A stretch of 64,000 nucleotides of DNA from Spirogloea muscicola (Eukaryota > Streptophyta > Zygnematophyceae > Spirogloeales > Spirogloeaceae), in NCBI GenBank assembly GCA_009602725.1, contig WELB01000237.1:124956-188955 (forward strand), written 5' to 3'. Within the stretch, counting starts at the first letter, position 1. Every line of letters starts with the position of its first letter. This document shows, one piece after another, positions 43,274 to 57,267 of the stretch. Below the pieces are notes generated by a model. It saw only the letters and a list, made by a program, of their open reading frames with translations. It did no database searches and was not told the DNA's origin. The translations under genes were made by a program, and so were the position numbers.

Positions 43274-46200
43274 TCATCCGTCGAGGCAAGCGTTGATCAG
43301 TGTTGCCAACAATAGTCCCAGCTGGCCGCACGCTGCCATTTGATCATCACCGCGACTGTGTCGTATGTACACGAGCACACCGGCATCAGCCAGGAGCTTG
43401 TGGAACCGCAGCATGCTGTCATGTGGCGTTGGTTGGAAGGGGCTGCCACTGTGTGCATTGAAGCAGATGAGGTTGACCTTGCATGCGATACCCTTGATGA
43501 GCTCCACCAGCCTCAATGCATCCTCATCACTGCAGTGGAATGTGCCAGATCGATGCATTGCTTAGTAAGCGATCATCAACGTATTGCTACCCACCGCTGC
43601 ATGAGTCACAAAGCGATGCTACTGCGCAGCATAGTCAAGGTTACGATTGAGACATAGCTAAAGACACAGCAAGCGCTTATGTAGCCAAGTGCATATGATG
43701 GTCAGCTTTGATGCTGTTGGACACTATGACAGTACAGATGCTTAGCCTCTAGATTGAGCGTTCATCAGATAGTAGGGGCTGGAAGAGTGATTGTGGGAGG
43801 AACTTAAGGAGCCTTTGGTCTCCACCTGTCATTAACTCCCGCAAGCATCACGTACTCAAAGAACACCTTGGCCTGGTGCCGCCGTGGGAACTCCTCACGG
43901 AGTGCCCCCATCAGGCACTGAAGGTTGTATTTGCGGTTGATAGGCATGATCCAGCTCCTCACCTGTGCCCCAGATTCACAAACAAGGTCGCCTTTAGTCA
44001 ATCGCGCCTGGTCAAGGTCAGACCGCTATTTGCATCTGATCAGCACCAGACGTGCAATCATATAAATGAAGACAATTGACGACGTTCTGTATAGATGAGC
44101 TGCCTTTACGAAGCATGAATGATATGGATCCTAAAATCCCAGCTTCAATCTTTGGTACTCAAGATACTTTCTGGGGGCTGAGCACCTGGTGGCAATAAAC
44201 CCACTCACCTCGTCAGTAGTGGCGTTCAGGCTGACGGCCAGATGGCAGGGCGACGAACGGCAAAATTCCCGAAGCTGCGGGACCAGGCCGCTGGTCGAGA
44301 TAGTAATCTTTGCCGGGCTCAGATGAAGGCCTCTGAGGTCGACCATAATTTCTGCAGCACGCATGACTGGCCCCAGGTTTTGCAAGGGCTCGCCCATGCC
44401 CTGCGCCATGGTTGGTGCAATGTTGTTATGTTACCCGGCGATCCTTCAACGATGAGCAGAGGTACTCTACGTTGTCACAGTATGGTCCTAATTTTCATGA
44501 AGGACTCAATCTATGAAATGTAGACTGACATTGCCCTGCTTTACTTATTTGACCGAGTTCTGGGCTCAGATAAGAGCCAGTGCAGAATGTGCAAACAATG
44601 AAGCTGACAATTTAGACCAGTCAAGAGGTGCATACCATGAAGACTACATTGGTAACTGAGCCACCCTCAAGGGCAACAATGCGACGAGCAGCAACTAGCT
44701 GATCCACAATCTCGCCAGTGGTCAGGTTCCTCTTCAAACCCATCCTGTTCATAGGAGAACATATACAGCCATGAGCTTTATCAGCGCCATTCAGGCTCTT
44801 TGGGTGCACACTGGAACAGCAGGGCTGCCCATGATCAAGGAAGGCAGCATTCTGCCAACAACCTCTTTCTTATCATATGACAAAGGCCTTTTGAAAGACA
44901 AGGGTGGGCAGTGAAGCCTTCATCTTGCAGAAAGACGTGTAACAGCTGATCACATTGCTAGAAATAAGTGATGATAACCAACCTTCCCGTGAAGCAGAAT
45001 TGGCAATTCATCGCGCATCCTACTTGGCTTGACACGCACACCGTTGTCCTCCCATCAGCAGGTATTACTACTGCCTCCACAATGGCGCCCCCTTCTACCT
45101 CGAAGAGAAGCTGCACAAGAAATGAAAACGGGAAAGCCTAGCCAAAGGTTAATTTGCAGCATTCCCTATGTGTTGTCCACGTGAGCAGCGCAGCATTGTC
45201 AAGTGCGTACTTCAAGTTGCAAGTGAGTGTCCTTAGCAAAGGCCCAGTTACTTGCCTCTTGCCAATGCAAGTGGTTACGTTCAAAATATATACTGCTCCT
45301 ACATCACAGTGCAAGATTTACGACTTCAGCCAAGGAGTACCAAACGAGGTGCATTGACGAGCATAGAATATTTGCTGTAGGCAACTAGGCAACTAGAGAA
45401 ACTCTATCATGTGACATTTTGAGCCACTACTGCGAGCAGAGATCTTGCAGTGTAGCACCTTCCTTGTACAATCTGCAGCCTTACGTATGTCCTTCACAGT
45501 CAGGGCGCTAAACAGAGCCCTTTCCTGCAGCATGGCTCTGAAGTCCTGACTAACTCCTGGAAAGGTGCCATGCGGCTGCTTATCAGACGTGGCCCCCGCA
45601 TCATCAGGACGGTGGCAGACAGGTCACAGTAGAGCTAGCTGCAACGTGCCGTTCATGCCAAGTCCCATGCATCATCAGCAGCATGCCTGCCTGCTTTGCT
45701 CAATTTGCTGTGGGACAGTGCATATTCCACTGATGAGCAGTTAGCGAAGCTGGAGGAGAATGTCCAATGTCTTTGCGCACCTGTCATCTCGTCCGGCCCT
45801 TGGGCAAGCTTCCCATTGCCATAGAGCCACCGCCACAGCACCATTGCCCGGCCCTTCGGATGGCCCATGTCCTGCACCCAAGCCTGCCAACCACACCAAC
45901 CACCGGGCAAATGCAAGTGAATCAACTTACTCCAAAAAGCTCAACTAAGCCATGTCACCAGCAACGAAAGCTATCAATCAAGGGTTCAGGGTTTAGGTTT
46001 AGGATTTGAGATTTAGGGTTTAGGGGAGAGCATGTACGTGTGGCTTCCAGATACTTTATATATACTATAGATAGCATATATAAAATAGAAAGAAAAACAC
46101 TTTGCCCCAGCAAAGAGCTTCAAGCAGAGAATCAGGGTTGTAAGTTAGGGGTCAGATTCATGCACGGCGGTTCACCTCCATCTGTTGGAAGGACATGTCT

Positions 46201-46769
46201 TTCAGCTGCACCCGCTTCGGCTGCACCTCACTTAACAGGAGCCCATCGGTACCTAAGATTTGATGGCCACATTTCTGTCACAATACTTGAAGCTCCTGGC
46301 GAAGTTTGGCAGACTTCCAGGCACTTGAAGCTCAATTCATGCCCTTACACACGCGCACAGTCATAGCTGCAAGCCTGAGATGCAAAGTCATAGAGTCTTA
46401 CAGTCCATGCCTCAATATAGGATGTATAGTCTATGAGTCAGTGCCGTCCAGGTTTCTGATAACAGCACCTGGGCTCGATCGAGGCACTTCCGGCCCACAG
46501 CAGCCCGCATCTGCTACGTCCTCCGCACGTCTTTCTGCGACGTCGTAGCTCAATGGTCTTGTGCAGCTAGTGCGTCGGAGCTCACTTGGGTCGCAGAGGC
46601 GCTGGCCTTTGAGTTGCCGCCAAGGTCTGGGAGCCAACTTGGCATCTGCTCCGAAGGCACATCTTCGGGAGGCGGCGAGCTGCGGCCTCCTGCCAGCCGC
46701 AGAGCGCAGCATTGCGGCAGCCACGGCAGCCATCTGCCCGTAGGCATTGCCGCCGAGCTTCGACGCCAT
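43274..46769 (-). CDS. rlmN: RlmN-type 23S rRNA (adenine-2503-C2) methyltransferase, organellar
   Basis: Radical-SAM enzyme that methylates C2 of an adenine in organelle 23S rRNA (and tRNA in bacteria). Exons on minus: 46769-46586, 46252-46176, 45883-45781, 45556 to about 45480, 45110-44983, 44744-44636, 44400-44209, 43962-43826, 43529-43274. Exon 1 ([20 protein letters not shown]) is Ala/Arg-rich, like a transit peptide. Then [29 protein letters not shown], the cluster CAMNCQFC (CxxxCxxC), [19 protein letters not shown] and [21 protein letters not shown]. The end [13 protein letters not shown] holds the second catalytic Cys. The junction between exons 4 and 5 is not resolved; a small exon may be missing. 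Intron 2 contains a telomere-like tract. Confidence 0.92.
45981..46026 (+). repeat. Telomere-like tract in RlmN intron
   Basis: AGGGTTCAGGGTTTAGG and further degenerate TTTAGGG units lie within the intron between RlmN exons 2 and 3, in antisense orientation to the gene. Confidence 0.75.
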
Positions 46770-47148
46770 GGGCTTCGCGCTAGAGGGCCACTCCGAGCTC
46801 TCAGGTTGAGCTCGGCGAGCAGACTGCGCTTGTTCTCGGCGTCACAGCACCTCCCGCTTTCGGACGCGACAGGCGCCGCAGACCGTTACAGCTGCGGAGG
46901 CGGCCTTGAGCAGGCAAGCGCCGGCGGTGGCGCAACTGGCCTACATCGCAGCTGCAGCCTGCCTTGGAAGGCGTCTCGTGGGCTCTGCGCTGCATCTGCG
47001 TGCCGGTCGCGCTTTGGCTGCAGCCTCGGGCTCTGGCCAGGGGACCCGCACCCAGAGACTGGTTTCTCTCACCTGCGGCTGCTCAACACAAGGAGTGGCT
47101 TTCTCAACGTTGGGCTGGCTGTGATAAGACAGCTCAACAGAAGAGAAG

Positions 47149-47348
47149 AGAGAAGGCGCGCGGGGCGCATGAATTGAAAGGGAGGCCAATTCAAGCCAAT
47201 ACATTGTTCAGGCAGAGTCGAGTGCAGACTAAACAATGCTACATAATACGGAGACCTAATCTAAGGCACCTAAGATGACATTAGTACCCACGGGTGAGCA
47301 CAAACAAATCTGACAAGCTAACTTGGGGAGCTGGAGCGCCGCCACGAA
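47149..47348 (-). repeat. 200-bp repeat, inverted twin of 27767-27966
   Basis: Near-exact reverse complement of 27767-27966, ending GCTGGAGCGCCGCCAC. It sits about 60 bp from another repeat copy, as if both belong to one larger composite element. Confidence 0.85.
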
Positions 47349-47408
47349 GAGAAGAGAAGACGCTTCCAGGAGCTGGTCGCGCTGGTCATGCATTAGCCCA
47401 GGCGAGGA

Positions 47409-47574
47409 CCCAGCATCTCTGATCTGCGGCTGCTTAGCAGGGGTTACTGAGTGTCTCGTAGCAGCTTTGTTTCTGTTACTTAGCGCTTCCCCTGGCCCCC
47501 TTCTCGTACTCTGTTCATTCTTTTTCGGGCTGGTTGTTCCAGCCCCTATTCTCAATGGGCGAGCACTTTCTTCT
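47409..47574 (+). repeat. 166-bp repeat, direct twin of 31469-31634
   Basis: Same order and almost the same sequence as 31469-31634; the main difference is CTATTCTCAATG here against CTCTACTCAATG there. Confidence 0.85.
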
Positions 47575-48090
47575 CGAATTTGGGAGCTGACTATCATCTG
47601 AGCTGGACGGCCTTGATCACCGCCCCCTTCTGAACGTGCACATCTTGCAGGCAGGCCTTTCACGATACCTGCCCCTTGAAGCCAACAGCCAACAACCCTT
47701 GGGCTTGATTTTCAAAGCTGCAGCAGTGCTAGCATCATGCTTCTCTCTGCCATTGCCACACCGTCAAGCAGGCTCAGGAAGCAGAGGCAGACGTGATGCT
47801 CCTGTGCGGTGCAATGATGCAGTATTGACCAGTGCGTATTGACATATGCATAAATACGTTCTCTGACAGCTTCTAGGCTCACTCTGTTCTGCTGACCAAA
47901 TATTTCTGAGCAGCTGTTTTTGTTTCTCTCTCTTGACGCACTTTGCCGACCTCCGAGCCAGTGTCAAAAGCTACCTGTCTTTTGTCTGAGCAAAATGACC
48001 TGACACAAATATACACATGCTGGTGTTGGAGCTGTAAAGTGTGGTGTCAATATGTGAAGCAATGGTCATTTGTAAGTGGAGCGATCCTAC

Positions 48091-51000
48091 TTATGTAAGT
48101 GGGTGATGGAGCGGGTGAGAAGGTGGGGGAGAGGAGGGAGGCAACTCTTTAAAATCTTCCTTTGGCTGCACAAGCTTGTCTGCCTTGCCATCCGCGTGGA
48201 GGTGAGAAGCTGCCGCAGCGGAGGCGTGAGGAGCCGGAAGTGCATATATTGCCGCTGAGGGCTGCATGCTCTCAATCAGGCCTGCCACGCCTGTGGCGGC
48301 CGTTTGGGCGCTGGAAGGCAAGAAGAGGTCGTGCCGCTGGTCCTTGTATGCTCGCCAGATCTGCAAACCCAATAAAGACGTGGCACGACCACAGCACTTA
48401 GCATGCATCTGAGATGTACTACACCAACACATTCTTGATCCAATATGCGAAGCTACGTCGTAGTCGTCCTGTCATGTCTGGGGTTCATGGGTTCAGCTTA
48501 CATCCGAGGCTGCCAGGGTCTCCTGCACGCGTGCCGAGTACACGCCCTCGCCAGCCAGTCCCCTCAAGACCTGCAGGCCAGGCACCTCAGCATACTCGTG
48601 AGCATCGTCTTCTACAATGAAAGTTTAGAAGCAGCCTAAGGAGCAAGCTTCACAACCAATGTAGGAGGACTTTTTGTGTGCCTGACCTCCACAGCAAGTA
48701 CGCGCCCCACGGATGCCTCAGCTTCGGACCACTTCATCTGAACGGTGAGGCCGTTCCGGACGCCGGCTCGCCAGTCCAGCAAGCCAAGGAGTACAGGGAC
48801 AAGGCCAACCCTTCACAAAGTAGAGCGAATGGAAGACCGTGAGCAAGCACCTAGCATTCAGGTGTAGGAGTTACGGGCAAACTCGTGACACCAGCGCATA
48901 TGTGAACAAGGCGGTGCCTTGTGGAAGAAAAAGGCACGCTGAAAGCAAAACAGGGAAGGACAGCGAACAGCAGGTGCCTTACTTCAAAGCCTGAGCCACA
49001 ATGGCATCCCGAGCGCGATTGGACGGGCTCACGCAGCGCTTGAGCGCTTCTAGCGCCAGCACGCTGCCGCCAGGCCACCCTATGGCCTTCATGAGCAGTG
49101 GAACCACCTGCGAAGGGCACATGACACATGAGACATTGCCATTATCGACAAACGCTCATCAGGAGCACCCATGTCAGTCTTTATGACGTGATAGAGCAGA
49201 TCAGAGAAACTGTAGGAGGAAAATTGACCTGTGAGGAGCCGAGCCCAGGCGCAGCCATGGCTTCAACGCATGCCGACATGGATGCAAGTTGGTGCAGCAC
49301 CCGCAGGCAGCTGAGCCGGACTTTCTCTTGCAGGGACAGCCCTTGCTCCTCAACTCCAGGCTCAGCGACCCCCACAATGCTCTCCGTCGGGCACGGGGCC
49401 GTGTTGGGCGTGTTGGCCGTGGCCGTCAAAAGCTTTGGAATGTACCCAAGCTGAGCAACATGGTCCCCAAGAACGGGCTGCACGCGGAGGAGTGAGACTA
49501 GAGCAGCTGAAAGCATCAACAGGACCTCCATGTCGGCCTTGTCGACCAGCGACGGCGATGTCGACGACATGACGCTGATGTATTGGTCCAAGAGGCCCTC
49601 CAGGAAGCGCTTGGGATTCCGCAAGGGGTACTTGGGGTCCTTTAGGAAGAGCCGCACGTACACGCCTCCTACTTGGGGCTCAATACCTGTATGTGTACCA
49701 TCCTGAATCCACAAGAAGAACATGTTTTCGTCAAATGAAACATCAATTTGACCATCAGGGCTTGCCAAGATAAGATGCCAGAAGTCCAAAACAAGAAGGC
49801 ATATCCAACGGAACATACCCTGTGGATGGAAGCAAACATTGATCCGAGCTCTTGGAAACTCCACTCAGCCTGGGGCGCCTGAGCCTGCCGTTGGTGCAGG
49901 TCTTTGGCAATGTCTGCAACCTTGTGCACCAGCTCTTTGGCCATCTGGGGGGACCACACAAGCTCAGGGGTCTCGCTTGTTTCGGCAAGCGCCGCAATCA
50001 CAGCCTCCCCAGGTCCGTCTCTCACGACTGAAAGAATGCCGTCTGGCAAAAACTTGGCGAGACCAATGGCAACCCTTGGACCATGCAAGGGCTCGCCCAT
50101 AAGCTTGCCAAGTAGCGCAGCAGCAAGGACACTTTCCTGCTGGACAACATCCTCTGAAGACAACAACAAACAATGCACGAGCTTCAGATAGCTGCAGTTC
50201 ACAGTGCAGCAGCTGCCGAAAATTATCATGGTGCTGCGAGCAAAGTGGAGCTCACACAGGCAGCCATGTCAGTGTCAATTGTCAATGGCCAATGCCCACT
50301 AACCAGAGCTGCACAAGGTGGGCAGCCGCAGCATCTTACTCTGCTCTACAAGGACAAGCTCGAGTATGTACAAGAAGCCGCCATGCTTTGCGGCTGACCA
50401 CGCTAACTCTGGCGTGCAGGCAAGGGCGTACAGGACCCGCAGGGCTCCAAGCCTAATGGAAACAGCATGTGTACTGTCAAGAGCAAACTGCTCAAAAGGA
50501 TGAAGCTATGCGACTACAATTTCATCACTGGCTACAGCAACTCAAGAAGAGAAGCTTGACAATCCTAGAGAGGCTTCGAAGACACTTCTGTCTCCAAGAA
50601 GAGACAGGCTCCCAATAGAATCTGTGAGAAATGGGCACTGAGGAATCTGCATAAGCCCAACAAAGTACGGCTAGCGTCCAACAGGCTGACAAGGACCCAA
50701 GATATATAGGCACGTACCTACACGAAGGTACCGTATGGATCAAATGTAATAGTAGGAGAAGGTTGTCAACCTTAGTCACAATGGCTGCGACGCAGGCCTG
50801 GTGATTGGTCAATTGAGCCAGGACTGCAAGCGCAAGGACAGGGAATTCGTCGATTGACAAGCTGGGGCCTTGTAAGCAGCAGAAGAGAGGTGCCACCATC
50901 TCCACGTCCGCAACAGTGGCTGCCAAGCTGGGGTTTGTAGCCAGCAGATTCTGGCACAAGCGATGTTGTGTCACCTTTGTGAGCGAGATTTCTGAAGATG

Positions 51001-54000
51001 GAAGGTGCTCTCTTCCTGCCCAAAAGGTCAATATCTGCAGAGGTGATGCTAGGTACAATCTCACCTGCAAAGCCCTCAGAGCCTGCTTAAGCTGGCCAAT
51101 GCTGACGTCTCTGGTACTTCGACTGGACTTCCTGATCTCTGACGACTCCTGGGTCTGAGTACTCATGTCTGCCTGCTCGGAGATGTCGCCACCCTCCTGC
51201 CTGACCAAAAGCTTCTCCGTAGTGTCCGATGAACTTATCGAAGCTTCCGATGGTTCATCACCAGCCTCCCCCAGCTTGGGCAGAATCTTCAGTGTGCTGC
51301 CCAGGAACTCTAGGAGCGCTGAGCAGAACTCCCCTGGCTTGGAGACCTCGAAGTCGGGCTGCTCATTGTACACTCTCACATATATATGTCCCAAATATAG
51401 CTCCTCATCAAGAACCTTGTACCTGGTGAATGGCGACACAACCAAGTTTCTTCGGATTGAGTTACTATCATTGCCAGATCCGTACTTGTCCAGTATTTAG
51501 CAATCAGTCAAAGCATTGCCCTTTCCTGGACAAAGGTCCTCACCGGAAAGTGGTGCCCGCCTCCAGGGGGTATGTACCGTCCTGGTCTGGCCTCTCGCGT
51601 TCCTGCTCTACCATCTTTGCGAGTTCTGCTCGAGTTGCTGTGTTCCAGATTACCTGCAATGAAAAGTGGTCGGAACATGTTGGCAAAGATACTGAAGACG
51701 AATGCACATGAAGTATGCAGGTCGGCAGCAAAATGGCTTCTCAACCAGCACAAAGCTGAGCTCACCTCGGGAGTCTCTATATTCGCCGTGAGCTTCTGGA
51801 GAACCTTCTGAGGCGCGGATGCTGACAGCATATCCGCCAGTGTAGGGGTGAGCAAAGCTCTCAGTGCGCTTGACAACGTGGGGTGGAAGGTCGACTTGAC
51901 CGGTCCATGCTCATCCAGCCAGCCACTCAGACGAGCAAGCGCACATACTGCAAGCTCAGCATGGACGTTGCGTGCAGCCTGGATGCTGTTGCCAACCAGC
52001 CGGGATGCACTTGTATCTTCGCTATCAAGCAGTGGCGGTGAGGCCTCGACCGTGCTATCGTACTGCAGCAGCAATGGTAGCAGGTACCTGAGTCACCCAG
52101 AAAGGAGCACAAACTTCTTAACAACTCGCAGCTGAGATCGACAATCTTTTAAACTGATGCCTGCAGCAAGTACTTGTTTGTGGGCTTCACTTAGGCTGTT
52201 GATTCACCCAAGATCTTTGATGAAGTTTGAGGAGCAGACTGCAGCTTAAAGTTGTGAATTATAGGGGAGCTTGCCAGAGGGCTCCAGCCTTCAGGAGCCT
52301 ATCTTGCAGCTCGGCGCTGGCCGCCATCTGCGCCATCGAGGTGAGGGCGGCCTCCACGGCATCGGTGGCCAGCTCAAGCTCCAAGCACTTGACAGTGTCA
52401 ACGGCGAGGCTGGTGGAGCACGCAGCCATCTCATCCCGGGCGCCCTCAAACACGCTCACGCCAGCCATGGTCCTCATGATATTGGTCACCACCACCATGG
52501 CAGGCTCCGAGGGCGCCGTCGAGGGCCGCACTATGCCCAGGCAGCGGGACAGCAGCGAGGCCAGGAGCGGCACGCCACCATCTCGTGCGAGCTCCTCGCC
52601 ATTGAGCGGCGAAGAGACGCACGTCAACCACACGAGCTCCGTAGCAGCCTCCAGCAGCGGCGCTCGCTCTGCTGACAGGAAGTCGGCGTCCTCTGGGTCC
52701 ACTCGGACGGCGTTCAATAGCATGGGATAGCCTGCGTACTTGAATGGCGCAAGCACCTCCGAATATCGGCGGAAGAGGATGCACTGGCTCTTGAGGAGGA
52801 GCTTCAACCTCCACGGCTGTGGCCCTTGCAGGCCTTGCAATGACGACTGCACAGAGTACATGCAGAAGGAAGACAATGTGGAAAGTTAGTGTCAGTATGA
52901 CAGTTGTTGATCACTAATCAAATGATTATCAATACCAGATTAGCCACAAATGCGTAATGACTTACCTGTAGCCGCTCGTACGCCTTCTGGACAGCCTCAA
53001 ACTTGTCGCGGCCCTCTGGGTTCTTATCAGGGTGGTACTTCATGGCTAGCTTGCGGTACTGGCGCTTTAATATGATATCGTCCATCCTGCCAGTACCTGC
53101 ATAGTGTGGATATGAACAACATAAATGGTGGGAGTTATGCAATTTCTCAGCAGTGGGACCTCTGTCAAGCTGGAGGCGATGTTGCACCGCTTGCCTGGCT
53201 CTGCTTGCTCATCTCGGGCGATCTCCAAGATGGAGCAGGCGTCTTCCTCGGAGAGGTCCAACGGACGGCGCGTCAATTCCTCACGCCACGTTCCGAGCAG
53301 CGACTGGAGGAACTCCACGTGCTCCACGATCGGCCAGTCAGGGAAGCGCACTTCGTCGCACAGGTTGCGGAGATAGTATCGGTGGCACCAAAGCTCGTCA
53401 GCCAGCTCGGAGTACGTCACTGGAGGCATCGGCGCATACTCATACAGGCAGTGGCAGTGCTGCGGAAGCTTCTGAGGGAAGTCTCCAAGATGCTGGAATA
53501 TCTGCAAGCAAGCACAGAGGACGCTTTGAAGCTGCTGGCCATGCTGGTCATGTCATTTGCATGCAAGGATTCGACCCAAGCGAAATTAAAGGCAACGACA
53601 TTACTGATTGCAGCCTGATTGAGGCCGGCTGCCTTGGCACAACAACCAGACCTGGTCAATGAGACGGCCACCCCTCATTGAGTGCGTCCAGATGAGCTCA
53701 GGTGTGTCAGAGTCTGCCACCATTGCTGCGGCGAAAGGGCCGGGCCCCCGCCTGTCTAACACGTAAAGAAGGCTCTCGGGCAGCAGGCCTCCCAGCACAC
53801 TCTTGCGGGAGAGTGGGAGTGCCGCGGAGGCCGCAGCCTCGGCACCCCCGTGAAAGGACTGCTGCAAGTGTGCGCTGCTGAGCAGGAGGGCGGTAGACCT
53901 GTGCTCGAACAGTGACGAGCATGACAAGACAGCATTCAGGCTGCTGAAAGCATATATCAAGACCCGCCAGCTGCTGCGCAAGATCACCATCTCCCATAGT

Positions 54001-56898
54001 CGACATGATTTGTGCATTGGGCCCCTGATCGAGCACCTGAGATTGGAGCCCCCATAAGCAAGCAGGAAGTAGAAAACTCCTGTTGTGTACAGGCGCGCCA
54101 TGGCCCGTGGATTGTGCCGCATTGCTGCCTCCAAGAGTGAAGCTGCCCCAGCAACTACTGCAGGTTCACCGGTCAAAATGGACTGCAGAAAGATCCAGCA
54201 AGGAAAGCATAAGTGGCCACGATGGTTGCAGGCAAAGAAAAGCGAATGTGATGGTCTTGGGCTGCAGGAGCAAAGTGAGACCTGCGCAACATGAGGCAGG
54301 CAGCGCAGGCTGGAGAGGATGCGCTTCACGATCGGCGTGGGCGTGACGAGCTCGCCGCCCTCGTCGAGGTCCGTGTGGACCGCCAACAGCTTGTTCAGGA
54401 TCCCCAGCACAACCTCTCCGACCTTCATACGCACTTTGGACAATGACAAGTCAGCACCTCCCAGCTATGTCTCACTGCCTTCGCTGCAATTCATGCTCTG
54501 ATGCCTTCAACTTATGACTGTATCCAGTTTGTTTGGGGTCGATTGTGAAATGGCAGGAAGACAGCAGAGAGTGTCAGAGCATGGGAGACTGCAGTCAGCG
54601 TGCGACATTTGACGAGCACCTGGGCAGGCGTGAGGACTGGCGCTTTACTGGCAAGCACCCATCGCAGCTCGCGGACGGCGTGCAGCGGCTGCCAGCGGGG
54701 CATGCCTGCGGCCCAGCATAGATCCGACCAGCCAACCTCCTTCTTGAAGAAGGCCCGGCGGACAGCGTCCTTCTCCACAGGCCCCACCCGGCTGCCGTCT
54801 GCCAGCTGGTAGCACCACTCCTTGGGCGGCTCCGTGTATGCCTTTGCCGCGATCAGATTGGACTGCAAACACATGGCCCACGTGACCTCTTGGCAGGAGA
54901 TTCGAAGCAAGACAAGTGATTCCCTAATCTGTCACTGAAAAATGTACAGCTCTAGCTGGAAGAAGCAAACGACCTTGCAAAGTTGCCCGAGCGCGTAGGA
55001 AAAAGTCTGTAGAAATATACAAGAGCAAGCGAGCGAGCAGTCGAGCAACGGAGAGAGTGCAAGTTGGGGGGGGGGGAGTGGAAGAGACCTCACCTGAAGG
55101 GGCACAGGGGCTCGCTCTGATGCCTCATGGGCGGTCGTGAGGAGGTCAACGCAGAGCTCACAGCCACCCGCCGAAATACATGCCTCGGCATTCTCGGGCA
55201 CCGACACGAGGACCTGCCTCACCGAGCAGGTTGCTTTGAGGAGAGGAATCTTTGCAAATCTTCGTTCTATTTGAGACTTGATCGACGATGCTGTCAGCTG
55301 TGGTCAAGTCCATCGTGTGATCAACAAAAGACATGACGCTCTAGACAAATTGTACCATGGCAATCAGCATAATGCTGCAGCTATGCCCTTGCCTTGAGGA
55401 GGAGTAGCAGGCGGTGACGGAGCGCACGGTCGCTTGTGCGGTCCAGCAGCACAGTCATGTGGGCAGTGCCATCAAAGGGCCCAATAGCCGGCCCGTGCCC
55501 CTCGTAGACGATGGCCATGGCCCGCGCACACAGCTCCCGGATGCTGGCGCCGCTGCCGCCGCCGCCGCCCTTGCTGACCGCGGTGCTGTAGCCCTCAAGG
55601 CTGCCAGTGACAGCTCCATTGCTGTTTGCTGGACCATCATCTCGGTCGTCCTCGAAGCCCTCCGGCACAAGGCCCGCGTCAGCGTCACACATGAAGCGGT
55701 GGTAGAGCGCGGCAAACAGGCCGGTAGCGTCGTGCAGCGGCAGGAGCGCCTCTCCAGATGCAAGCGCACGATCGTCGAGCAGAAGGCGCAGGTAGTAGTG
55801 CCCGACACACAGCTCGCGGGCGAGGCTTGGGTACAGTACACGGAACTCGGCAAAGTTCCAGCTGATGAGCTCACCGCCAGCGCCACCACTGCCGCTGCTG
55901 GAAAATTCTGCCAACAACCGCTCACGTTCAATGTTGAGGAGATGCACCTCGCCTGCCAGCGCCTCGCGTAGCTCCTGCCGTGTGCGCTCATTCCAGATCA
56001 ACGCCGCACGGCTGTGGTCACGATCGAGCTCCCGCCAAAGCGCGCCCCAGTTGAGCGAGAGGCTCCCAGTGGCCACAGGCGCCGGCGCTGATAGCGGCGG
56101 CGGCGGCACCGGCGTTGACTCCAGCGCAACAGCCAGCGGAGGAGAAGGCCCTGCCGCTCCAGAGTCGGCCTCTTGACGCAGCATTTCCGGAGAGGCGGCG
56201 GCAGCTTCCGCTTGAGCATTCTGGTCGCTGGGCCTCTCTGCAGCGCTTCCAGAGGCTGGCAGCGGCAGCGGTGTGCCATTGGCCGCATGAGGGTGGACGG
56301 ACAGTGGGAGCTGAGCGCTGGCAGCAGCTGCAGCGCCGGCGCTAGCGGCAGTGGCGGCTGCCCGAAGGCCGGCTGCGACCACGGGGCCCACCGCCATGCC
56401 CGATGTGGTGATGACACTTGCCAGCTTGCTACCAGCGGCAGCGGTGGCCCTCGGGCTGGCTGCGTCCATGGCCAGGGTCGTCGAGCCAACCCTCTGGCGT
56501 CCCCGCCGCTGCTGCAAGACGCGCCGCAATGGCCCCTCGCTCTCGTTCCTGCTGCCACCGTCCTCAGCCCCACTGCCATCGAGCCCTGGGTGCTGGTGGA
56601 GGTATGCCAGGAGGCCGGGAGGGAAGCAGCGGGACAGCAGCGCCTGCGCCGGCTGATGGCCGTCTGCCCATAGTGCAACGAGCTGCCGGCTGACGTTGCG
56701 GCGCTCGTCTGTTGCTGCAGATACTGCAGCTGCCAAGTGGCGCAGCAGCGCACCATCGCGCAGAGCAGCATCGCGCATGGGCTCTGCTGCCGCAGCGTCC
56801 TCCTCGGCGATGACACGCATGAGGCCTGCCACGCGCTCGCGCACGCCTTCGGCCGGGTGCCCAAAGAGCGCAAACAGCCGCCGCCGCAGGCCCGCCAC
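48091..56898 (-). CDS. GRV2: RME-8 / GRV2 (DNAJC13) endosomal J-protein, 5' truncated
   Basis: Endosomal J-domain protein that recruits Hsp70 for sorting and vacuolar trafficking. Twenty exons on minus (56898-55393, 55213-55094, 54862-54620, 54422-54282, 54182-54037, 53943-53652, 53501-53195, 53096-52966, 52846-52275, 52087-51766, 51653-51544, 51422-51065, 50950-50718, 50452-50340, 50153-49819, 49678-49229, 49107-48983, 48810-48687, 48570-48502, 48360-48091) give about 1988 residues. They track plant GRV2 from [12 protein letters not shown] to the Pro/Ser tail: [20 protein letters not shown] (GYF-like), the J domain [54 protein letters not shown]. Three introns start with GC. About 600 N-terminal residues of plant relatives are missing; the frame runs up to 57033, just before the N at 57228, so the true 5' end is probably lost at a join. 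Confidence 0.93.
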
Positions 56899-57223
56899 CT
56901 GCATGTGATATACACCGCCCGTCATGCTGGTGATGCTGCATTGCAAGTTACTGAGGTGCAAAAATGCCACGGAGCAAGGTAACGAGCTCCACGTGCCTTG
57001 GACCACCAGTGTGAGAAAGAAGACCAGGGCCATGCTCAGGCAGACCAGCGAGGCGGTACAAGAGGAGAGGGGAAAGGTATGAGGAGTAATGGTGGGAGGT
57101 CGGGGCTTCTGTTGGGGTTATACCTGGAGGGAGCAGGTTAGCCCAAGCAGGGGTGGACAAGGCAAGGAGGGGCAGGTGGAAACTGAGAGCAAGAGAGAGG
57201 GGGTAGGACAAGGAGGGGCAGGA

Positions 57224-57232
57224 ATGANCGGC

Positions 57233-57267
<35 letters not shown>

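Larger units (their letters stand above)
46770..48090. other. Spacer with two repeat copies
   Basis: RlmN 5' flank and RME-8 3' flank. 47149-47348 and 47409-47574 are the two nearly identical repeat copies listed separately. 47050-47150 also carries reversed repeat core sequence. No gene is supported; a GC-rich frame at 46614-47177 overlaps RlmN exon 1 and is a shadow. Confidence 0.5.

Noticed and set aside
46540-46600. tRNA-like A-box (TAGCTCAATGG) suggesting a tRNA or SINE head
   Set aside because: There is no proper B-box at the right distance and no cloverleaf; it lies in RlmN exon 1 and intron 1.
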